A stretch of DNA of 12,115 bases, taken from NCBI GenBank assembly GCA_036274645.1, contig DASUFH010000013.1, positions 1-12,115 on the forward strand, read 5' to 3'. This document shows, piece after piece, positions 7,082-12,115 of this stretch (the first letter of the stretch is position 1; each line of letters starts with the position of its first letter). Origin of the DNA: DASUFH01 sp036274645. GTDB lineage: Bacteria; Acidobacteriota; Terriglobia; 20CM-2-55-15. A program made the translations under genes and the position numbers. The notes below the pieces were generated by a model. The model did no database searches and was not told where the DNA came from. It saw only the letters and a list, made by a program, of their open reading frames with translations.

Positions 7082-7552
7082 ATGTCGACGATGATGAAAG
7101 CGGCCCGGCTTACGCGAGCGCAGACCACGGAGTTGATCCTCGAGGCCAAGAATCAGAAGGACGTGACCTTTCAGCAGATCGCCGCGGCGGTCGGCGGCCA
7201 CGAGGTCTGGGTAACGTCGTGCATCTTCGGACAGAACAGCATGCCGGCGGCGAAAGCCACGGCGCTGGCCAAATATCTGGACCTTGGGGAAAACATTGCG
7301 GAATCCCTTCAGGAATTTCCCATGAAAGGATCTCTGGATCAGTCCGTTCCCGTGGACCCGCTGATCTACCGCTTCCACGAGATCACGCAGGTTTATGGAA
7401 CGACCATGAAGGCCATCATTCACGAGAAATTCGGGGACGGCATCATGAGCGCCATCGACTTCGAAATCGACATCCAGAAGAAAGAGGATCCCAGGGGCGA
7501 TCGCGTTGTCGTGACATACAACGGCAAATTCCTGCCCTACAAGAAATGGTGA
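7082..7552 (+). CDS. cynS: Cyanase (cyanate hydratase)
   Basis: CynS catalyses bicarbonate-dependent breakdown of cyanate to carbamate, which falls apart to ammonia and CO2. It works in the cytoplasm as a homodecamer. The 156-residue length equals that of the Escherichia coli enzyme, and the protein aligns without gaps of note. The N-terminal helical domain (about 10-80) contains TFQQIAAAVG and VWVTSCIFGQNSMPAAKA. The catalytic C-terminal domain has DPLIYRFHEITQVYGTTMKA and HEKFGDGIMSAIDF. The catalytic triad is Arg97, Glu100 and Ser123, one position after E. coli Arg96, Glu99 and Ser122. AAAGGAGA at 7066-7073, 8 nt upstream, is the best ribosome binding site in the operon, which suggests high expression. 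cynD starts 4 bp after the stop. No carbonic anhydrase gene to supply bicarbonate is next to it. Confidence 0.97.
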   Translation: MSTMMKAARLTRAQTTELILEAKNQKDVTFQQIAAAVGGHEVWVTSCIFGQNSMPAAKATALAKYLDLGENIAESLQEFPMKGSLDQSVPVDPLIYRFHEITQVYGTTMKAIIHEKFGDGIMSAIDFEIDIQKKEDPRGDRVVVTYNGKFLPYKKW

Positions 7553-7556
7553 CCCG

Positions 7557-8432
7557 ATGACCTTCCTGAAGATCGATCGCGTCACGAAGGTGTTCCCCTT
7601 GCTGGAGAATGGCGCGAAGCGCGGGGGCACATTCCTCGTCTTCAAGGACGTCAGCCTCGATATCCGGGAGGGTGAGTTCGTTTCGATGATCGGCCACTCG
7701 GGCTGCGGCAAGAGCACGCTGCTCGACATCATCGCGGGGTTCGAACGGCCGACCGAAGGGGCCGTGGTGCTCGACGGCAAGACCATCGAAAAGCCCGGTC
7801 TGGACCGCATGGTCGTGTTTCAGAACTTCGCGCTCATGCCCTGGCTGACCGCATTTGAAAATGTGCGTGTGGCCGTCCGCGAGGCGCATCCGGACTGGAA
7901 CTCCGAAAGGATCCACGACTGGACTCAGCGGTACATCGAGATGATGAGCCTGCACGGAGCCGAGAAGAAGAAACCGGCTTTCCTGTCCGGCGGCATGCGT
8001 CAGCGGGTGGGACTGGCGCGGGCTTTTGCCGTCGAACCCAAAGTCCTGCTCCTGGACGAGCCCTTTGCGCAAATAGACGCGCTGACGCGAGTCGCCATTC
8101 AGGAAGAACTCGTGCGCATGTGGCAGGCCACCCGGAATACCGTCTTCATGGTGACTCACGACGTTGATGAAGCCATTTTGCTGTCGGATCGCATCGCCCT
8201 GATGACCAACGGCCCCGAAGCCGAACTGGCCGAGGTGGTCGATGTGAACATCCCCAGGCCACGCCATCGCGAAGAGCTGATCGATTCGCCGGAGTATGCG
8301 CGCCTGCGCAGTCGCATCCTGCGCTTCCTCGTTCGTGGCGCCAAACGGAAACCCACCCTGGCCGAGCCTGCTTCGGGCCACGAAACGAAAGAGCCGCTGG
8401 AAACGGTTGGCGAGGCGGTTCGGGCGCGCTGA
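7557..8432 (+). CDS. cynD: Cyanate ABC transporter ATP-binding protein (NrtD/CynD family)
   Basis: This cytoplasmic ATPase would energise CynAB. It has Walker A GHSGCGKST (46-54), Q-loop Gln89, signature LSGGMRQRVG (143-152), Walker B VLLLDEP (163-169) and H-loop His201. The phrases FQNFALMPWLTAFENV and DEPFAQIDALTR are typical of the nitrate/sulfonate/taurine/cyanate subgroup, with AQID where most members have GALD. After the nucleotide-binding domain a tail of about 70 residues includes PRPRHREELIDSPEYARLR, usual for NrtD/CynD, and ends in a charged, probably disordered segment. It starts 4 bp after cynS and is the last gene of the operon. A hairpin terminator lies about 120 bp downstream. 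Confidence 0.92.
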   Translation: MTFLKIDRVTKVFPLLENGAKRGGTFLVFKDVSLDIREGEFVSMIGHSGCGKSTLLDIIAGFERPTEGAVVLDGKTIEKPGLDRMVVFQNFALMPWLTAFENVRVAVREAHPDWNSERIHDWTQRYIEMMSLHGAEKKKPAFLSGGMRQRVGLARAFAVEPKVLLLDEPFAQIDALTRVAIQEELVRMWQATRNTVFMVTHDVDEAILLSDRIALMTNGPEAELAEVVDVNIPRPRHREELIDSPEYARLRSRILRFLVRGAKRKPTLAEPASGHETKEPLETVGEAVRAR

Positions 8433-8549
8433 GAGGGCGAGGGGAAAGTCTCCTACAATTCTGCGGCAGGTCGTGGATGGAGACTCACGAAGTTGTCGGA
8501 ATCCCATTGGACCAGATTGCAGTCCCCGTTGAGGCGTCCCCCAACGAAC

Positions 8550-8576
8550 AACGCCCCGCAGTCATTGCGGGGCGTT
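8550..8576. terminator. Hairpin terminator between convergent cynD and lipoprotein gene
   Basis: AACGCCCCGCA at 8550-8560 pairs perfectly with TGCGGGGCGTT at 8566-8576 around the 5-nt loop GTCAT. The T-run after the stem is short on the plus strand. An outer pairing of ACGAAC (8544-8549) with GTTCGT (8585-8590) is possible. The hairpin sits between two genes pointing at each other, so it may end transcription from both sides. The rest of the 181-bp gap (8433-8613) holds nothing else I can support. Confidence 0.8.
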
Positions 8577-8613
8577 TGATGGTCGTTCGTCGGGAAACAC
8601 CGGCCGGCGCGCT

Positions 8614-9048
8614 TCAGGGTTTTTTCGTGAGTTTGAAGTCGCCCTTCTGATCCCCGTGCATCCAGGTTCCCATCATGCTGTCGCCCTCGACCTTGCCTTC
8701 GATCGTGTAATGAACCATATCGCCACTATGGCCCTTGGCGTCCGCTTCCATCTTGATCATTCCCGAATCCGCTTCATAAGACGCTGTGGTCAGCGCAACA
8801 GCGTGTTCTCCGGGATTCACTGTACCCATCAGGTGGTCGCCGTCCATTTTCAGTTCCAGGGTAACGTCGTTCCGATGGCTTTCCGAGGGACCCCAGTCGC
8901 CAGACCACATTCCGGCAGCCGACGTGGGGGCTTTGTCCGTTGCCGCTGGAGCCGCCGGTTCCGGGGTGTTGGACGACTCTTCCGCAGCGCATGCGGGGAT
9001 GATCAGCAGCGATGCCAGCAAGACAACAGACAGGAAGGCGCGTGTCAT
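8614..9048 (-). CDS. Small secreted lipoprotein of unknown function
   Basis: I do not recognise a named family. The 144-residue protein starts with a hydrophobic signal and a lipobox-like IPAC with Cys20 as the likely lipidation site. Residues 21-45 are Pro/Ala/Thr-rich and probably disordered. The globular part (about 46-144) is rich in alternating polar and hydrophobic strands and contains two similar units, LELKMDGDHLMGTV (64-77) and IEGKVEGDSMMGTW (116-129), which suggests a small beta-barrel or beta-sandwich with internal duplication. A near-consensus ribosome binding site GGAGGAAA (9061-9054) lies 5 nt before the ATG. The gene is monocistronic, convergent with the cyanate operon and downstream of the second dispersed repeat. 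Confidence 0.8.
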   Translation of the reverse strand: MTRAFLSVVLLASLLIIPACAAEESSNTPEPAAPAATDKAPTSAAGMWSGDWGPSESHRNDVTLELKMDGDHLMGTVNPGEHAVALTTASYEADSGMIKMEADAKGHSGDMVHYTIEGKVEGDSMMGTWMHGDQKGDFKLTKKP

Positions 9049-9199
9049 AGAAATTTCCTCCAGTTGGTCAGATTGTTTTCGGGCGTTATCTTAGTGCGTA
9101 CCGCCGGAGATGTCACCCCAATTGGTCCCCGAGCGAAGCGGAGCCGCGCTCCTGGAGTTTGGACACAACGGGAGCATTGCGGGTTCCCGCCTGCCTGTA

Positions 9200-9291
9200 G
9201 GGGCGGTCTATGACCGCCCGACGTTTCAGAGTGGAAACCTCGGACTAACAGGAAGGCGCCGTGAAACGCTGGGCGTTCATAGACCGCCCCT
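9200..9291. repeat. Small inverted-repeat unit made of two REP-like palindromes
   Basis: The palindrome GGGCGGTCTATGACCGCCC at 9201-9219, continued by GACGTTTCA to 9228, is mirrored by TGAAACGCTGGGCGTTCATAG from 9262 and GACCGCCCC to 9290. The mirror carries a few mismatches and one missing base. The pair encloses a loop of about 33 nt. Copy 1 has a single palindrome at the same place. Two REP-like palindromes in inverted order around a short spacer is the layout of a REPIN, the mobile form of REP sequences. Confidence 0.7.
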
Positions 9292-9477
9292 GGAGTTTGG
9301 ACTTTTGCCGACCGCTTGGGCCAGTGAATTTCACGTCTACGTCTCGAATCTGCCGCTTCGTCTTCAGCAGATTGACGTACACGAAGTGTGAGTAACGTTA
9401 TTGAAACGCGGATTCCCCGCCTTGGCCAAGGCGGGGTGTCTGCGGCCATGAAGAAAATGCCAGCCATCCATAATGGC

Positions 9478-9568
9478 CGCGGACGGGGCGGTTCGTGGAA
9501 CTACCTTATAGATTCTGTCGTATTTGCGGAAGTCTCATTCGGATGTTTATCGAACCGCCCCGTCCGCG
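9478..9568. repeat. Central inverted repeat of copy 2 with conserved loop
   Basis: CGCGGACGGGGCGGTTCG at 9478-9495 pairs perfectly over 18 bp with CGAACCGCCCCGTCCGCG at 9551-9568. The same stem in copy 1 has one mismatch (A at 1942 where copy 2 has G). The loop of 55 nt is close to that of copy 1. Confidence 0.85.
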
Positions 9569-9764
9569 CCTATCCAAGGAACGGGGCCATTTTCTATATG
9601 GCGCGGCCATTCGTTCATGTTTCGCGCTATCGCGCTCACGCTCCGCGCCCGCCTTGGCCAAGGCGGGGAATACGCCTGCGTCGAAAGCTCTCAAATGTCC
9701 AAACTCCAGGGGCGGTCATAGACCGCCCCTACAACAGGCGGGGACCCCGGGCGGCCCTTTCCCT

Positions 9765-10007
9765 TTAGCCGCGTTTGTAGACGATGCGCTGGGTTCCTCC
9801 GTCGCAGGATCCGACGACCTGGTCGGACTCCTTGACCTCGCCGGCCGGAACGATCGTCAGGGTGTACACCTTGACTCCGTTGGCCTCGATCTTTTTCGCA
9901 ATCTCCTCCTTCAATTCCTCGCAAGGCTTGCGCTGGGCAAAACCTGGAGGACTGGCGAGTAGAAAAGCGACCCCGGCGAACGCTGCGATCCGTAAAGCTC
10001 TGTACAT
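9765..10007 (-). CDS. DUF1161 family small exported protein
   Basis: This 80-residue protein has a signal peptide (RALRIAAFAGVAFLLASPPGFA) with likely cleavage after Ala24, leaving a mature chain of about 56 residues. The mature part, CEELKEEIAKKIEANGV, then VYTLTIVPAGEV, then VVGSCDGGTQRIVYKR, matches the pattern I know for DUF1161 periplasmic proteins. Cys29 and Cys68 probably form a disulfide. Function is unknown for the family. AAAGGAGGT at 10018-10010 is a strong ribosome binding site just before the ATG. The gene follows the lyase gene by 18 bp on the same strand, so the two may share a transcript, although the strong site would also allow independent translation. The family assignment rests on memory of its sequence pattern. 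Confidence 0.85.
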   Translation of the reverse strand: MYRALRIAAFAGVAFLLASPPGFAQRKPCEELKEEIAKKIEANGVKVYTLTIVPAGEVKESDQVVGSCDGGTQRIVYKRG

Positions 10008-10025
10008 GAAACCTCCTTTATTGGG

Positions 10026-11906
10026 TCACTGGAACTGGCGGCCTTCGTCCAGCTCCAGTCGCAGATAGTCGTAGATAACACCGTTATTGACCGGTCCGGC
10101 CGGCACGGTCAGCGTCAACGTGTTGTCGCCTGCTTTCAGTGTCGAAGCGTCGAACGGGAATTCGCGCTCGTACCAGATACCCTGAGCCTGATGCCGGGTG
10201 ATGACGCCATCACCCGGTCCGAGTTGAACCTGGCCGGCGGGACTGCCGTTAACGGAAACCTGCAGGGACCGTGTTCCCGTTCCGGAAATGGCCAGCCGCA
10301 GCGTGGCCGTTCCCTTTGGAGACGTGTCCATGCGGAAGCGGACTGTGTAGGGCGTTGGCCGTCCCTGACCGGATACGCCACTGAAGGGCTGCACACGCGC
10401 TCCGGAATCCGCGTTGTGCGGCACGTGCGCGTAGAACCAGTTCCGTCCCGGCTGGCTCTCGCCGATGATATACGTGACGTCCGAGGGAAACATCTTCGGA
10501 TACTGCAGCGTGATGTCCGGTTCGAAAAATCGGTCGCCGCCCGCAAACTCGGTTCCGGTGCGATTCGCAACGCCGATTTCCCAGATCTGGCGTCCGCGCC
10601 GGGTGGGCTGCCACTGCAAATCGCCGAGGTCCACGGTCTCTCCTTCTCCCACCCGTACATCCGCTTTGGAGAACTCGCCCAGGATTCCGTCAGCGAACGC
10701 GTAGAGCGTGTAGACGCCGGGGCTGACCTTCGGGATCGTGAATCTGCCGTCGGAGTTGTTGCTGGAGGCCCAGAACTCGTAGTGTTTGGCGTCCGTCTGC
10801 CACGTGATCGGCGCCGCGCCCGCCCGCGCCCCGGGCGGCGTATAGGTGGGGGATGCCAGGCCCACCATGACTCTTCCGGGAAAGGCTTTCAGCAAGGGGT
10901 CCGTCAGCGCCAACCGGCCGCGCACTGCGCCGCGCTGGCTGGGACCGGCGTAGTTTTCAGCATGCGCCCAGCCGTACGGCCATTTTTCCGCTTCGGCGGC
11001 GGCCTTCGATTGCGCCTCGCGCCACATGGCCAACGGGTCGGGACCTTCGTTGACGTAGAGCATGAATGGCCCGATGACCTTCGTCCAGCGTTCGCCCGCG
11101 CCGACCGTCACGTTTGCTCCGCCGTAGTGGCTCGACCGCCAGTAGTTGAGGACAACCGGCGCCTGTACCGCCGTGGTGTCGCGGTGGGCGAGGAACTCCG
11201 GCTTGGTCGGCCCGCCGCTCAGGTACTCCATGGACGGGTTGATGAAAAAGAAACCGATATTGCGCTTTGTCGAGGAAAAGCCGAAAGCCGGACTCTCCGA
11301 CTGCACCGCCGTGTAGACGTACTTGTCCTCGCCGGGAATCTCCTCCGGATAGTATTTGTTGCGGCGCGCGTCAATGCTGATCCAATCGAAGAAGTCCGCC
11401 AGCTTGGCCGCAAATCGCGCCTCGGTCATGGTTGCGCCGGTGTATTCGGGCAGATGTTCGAAGATGCAATAGGTATAGATGCCCGAATCGCCGCGGCCCA
11501 GCGTGTAGCGGATTTCGATGTCGGCTGGAAAATCGCCATCCGCGGCGGCGCCCGGGCCGTGTCCCATCTTGACGCCGCCGGAAACACCCTTGATGGATAC
11601 TTCCGCGCGCTCGCCATTGTTGCCGGTGGGATCGATCGTTACCTTCGTCACGATCGACTTACCGCCAGTGGTGTCATGGGACCAGTATCCGCCGGCGTGA
11701 CCGGAGCGGTCGGTGAGGATCTCGGTTCCCTGGTATTGCAGTGACCGGATGTCCCCGTTGCTCTTGAGAATCCGAGCCGTCACGATGCCGTTCGACAGCG
11801 TGAACGACGCGCCGTCTTCGGTAACGGTCGCCCGTGGGGTCTGGGGGGCTGCCGCGAGACGCAGCGTCGCCAGAAAGACGGCCGCCAATATGAAACGTCC
11901 AACCAT
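10026..11906 (-). CDS. Secreted polysaccharide lyase family 4, rhamnogalacturonan lyase-like
   Basis: PL4 enzymes cleave the rhamnose-galacturonate backbone of pectin (RG-I) by beta-elimination. The 626-residue protein starts with a signal peptide (about 1-20, ending RLAAAPQ). The large beta-sandwich catalytic domain (about 25-310) carries ASFTLSNGIVTARILKSNGDI, GIYTYCIFEH (142-151), EDKYVYTA (193-200) and LNYWRSSHYGG (253-263). A fibronectin-like/carboxypeptidase-regulatory domain (about 325-432) has FTIPKVSPGVYTLYAFADG. A jelly-roll carbohydrate-binding-like domain (about 436-626) ends TLTVPAGPVNNGVIYDYLRLEL. This three-domain order is that of fungal and bacterial PL4 members. Lys195 and His260 could be the counterparts of the catalytic Lys and His of Aspergillus rhamnogalacturonan lyase; that is an inference from spacing and context. 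AGAGG lies 9 nt before the ATG. The DUF1161 gene follows after 18 bp. Confidence 0.88.
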   Translation of the reverse strand: MVGRFILAAVFLATLRLAAAPQTPRATVTEDGASFTLSNGIVTARILKSNGDIRSLQYQGTEILTDRSGHAGGYWSHDTTGGKSIVTKVTIDPTGNNGERAEVSIKGVSGGVKMGHGPGAAADGDFPADIEIRYTLGRGDSGIYTYCIFEHLPEYTGATMTEARFAAKLADFFDWISIDARRNKYYPEEIPGEDKYVYTAVQSESPAFGFSSTKRNIGFFFINPSMEYLSGGPTKPEFLAHRDTTAVQAPVVLNYWRSSHYGGANVTVGAGERWTKVIGPFMLYVNEGPDPLAMWREAQSKAAAEAEKWPYGWAHAENYAGPSQRGAVRGRLALTDPLLKAFPGRVMVGLASPTYTPPGARAGAAPITWQTDAKHYEFWASSNNSDGRFTIPKVSPGVYTLYAFADGILGEFSKADVRVGEGETVDLGDLQWQPTRRGRQIWEIGVANRTGTEFAGGDRFFEPDITLQYPKMFPSDVTYIIGESQPGRNWFYAHVPHNADSGARVQPFSGVSGQGRPTPYTVRFRMDTSPKGTATLRLAISGTGTRSLQVSVNGSPAGQVQLGPGDGVITRHQAQGIWYEREFPFDASTLKAGDNTLTLTVPAGPVNNGVIYDYLRLELDEGRQFQ

Positions 11907-12017
11907 GATCGTTGTTCCTCTCCCGGTTGTGCGCCGAAGAATAGGCCGAAGCGGGTGGCGCTTTCAAGACAAGCCAGATTTGCATTGCGAGCCCCTTTCG
12001 GCGAGCATGTCAGCCTC

Positions 12018-12115
12018 ATGATGAAGACCCAGGCCGACGTTGTTGCCGCTTCGCTCCAGCAGGCCGGTGTCGAATGCCTATTCGGCGTGCCGGGAAGCCT
12101 GAGTTCGATCGAACT
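12018..12115 (+). CDS. Thiamine-diphosphate-dependent enzyme, N-terminal fragment (3' partial)
   Basis: Only the first 32 codons are inside the window. MMKTQADVVAASLQQAGVEC followed by LFGVPGSLSSIE is the start of the pyrimidine-binding domain of acetolactate synthase, benzoylformate decarboxylase and related ThDP enzymes. In these the glycine-rich FGVPG turn precedes the catalytic Glu strand, which lies beyond the window. Two tandem ATGs (12018 and 12021) are possible starts, and neither has a clear ribosome binding site. The gene is divergent from the lyase gene across about 110 bp, which must contain both promoters. The specific member cannot be told from this fragment. Confidence 0.75.
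   Translation, partial: MMKTQADVVAASLQQAGVECLFGVPGSLSSIE

Larger units (their letters stand above)
9191..9739. repeat. Dispersed nested-palindrome repeat, copy 2 (non-coding, expanded)
   Basis: This is the second copy of the element at 1721-2165, in the same orientation. It keeps the same order of parts: left outer palindrome (9201-9219), GAGTTTGGAC segment (9292-9301), left hairpin (9415-9436, a perfect 22-bp palindrome), central inverted repeat (9478-9495 with 9551-9568, 18 bp perfect), right hairpin (9648-9667) and right outer palindrome (9708-9730). It is about 100 bp longer than copy 1 for two reasons. An extra inverted-repeat unit lies at the left end (9200-9291), and about 40 bp (near 9609-9647) are inserted before the right hairpin. 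Upstream, between 9062 and 9190, CTGGAGTTTGGAC recurs at 9152-9164, so a worn further module may precede it. No coding frame is shared with copy 1. Confidence 0.85.

Noticed and set aside
4761..8432. Nitrate transporter (NrtABD) reading of the importer
   Set aside because: The family is shared, but an intact cynS inside the operon and the lack of nitrate or nitrite reductase genes make cyanate the better call.
7443..8507. 354-codon minus-strand ORF antisense to cynS/cynD
   Set aside because: CynS and CynD are unmistakable on the plus strand, and the antisense translation is low-complexity and unrecognised.
8477..8650. 58-codon plus-strand ORF downstream of cynD
   Set aside because: It runs through the terminator hairpin and into the 3' end of the lipoprotein gene on the other strand, with no convincing ribosome binding site or motif.
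10191..11744. 517-codon plus-strand ORF antisense to the PL4 lyase
   Set aside because: The minus-strand frame has a signal peptide, three coherent domains and family motifs; the antisense frame is an Arg/Gly/Ala-rich shadow.

Overview
The window is GC-rich bacterial DNA of genomic type, with no tRNA, rRNA, CRISPR array, transposase or phage gene that I can see. The gene content suggests a Gram-negative soil or sediment bacterium, most plausibly an Acidobacteriota member. The pointers are a Calx-beta protein with a matrixin-like zinc site, a Tat-exported NrtA-type binding protein, a secreted family 4 polysaccharide lyase, a DUF1161 protein and dispersed GGGCGGTCTATGACCGCCC palindromes. This taxonomic guess is an inference; there is no marker gene in the window.

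Layout from left to right: (1) the 3' end of a large secreted Calx-beta repeat protein ending in a metalloprotease-like module (2-1711, +). (2) A non-coding, nested-palindrome dispersed repeat, copy 1 (1721-2165). (3) A minus-strand three-gene ABC importer of the glycine betaine/choline (OpuA/OpuB/ProX) type: ATPase (4498-3710), permease (3710-3075), lipoprotein binding protein (3070-2192). (4) A 262-bp divergent intergenic region (4499-4760) with a palindrome and two 12-bp direct repeats 30 bp apart. (5) A plus-strand cyanate operon, cynA-cynB-cynS-cynD (4761-8432), closed by a strong hairpin at 8550-8576. (6) A small minus-strand lipoprotein of unknown function (9048-8614). (7) Copy 2 of the dispersed repeat (9191-9739), longer than copy 1 because it carries an extra inverted-repeat unit and another inserted stretch. 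(8) Minus-strand genes for a secreted rhamnogalacturonan lyase-like PL4 enzyme (11906-10026) and a DUF1161 protein (10007-9765). (9) The first 32 codons of a thiamine-diphosphate-dependent enzyme (12018-12115, +), cut by the window end.

How the parts work together: CynABD would import cyanate across the inner membrane, and cyanase (CynS) would hydrolyse it with bicarbonate to ammonia and CO2, giving a nitrogen source and detoxification. The neighbouring importer would take up a compatible solute such as glycine betaine or choline. The most unusual material is the pair of long dispersed repeats. They lie in the same orientation about 7.5 kb apart and bracket both importers. Each is a long imperfect inverted repeat whose arms contain smaller palindromes. 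Where the two copies differ in one internal hairpin, the change is matched on the opposite arm, which points to arm pairing or within-element gene conversion.
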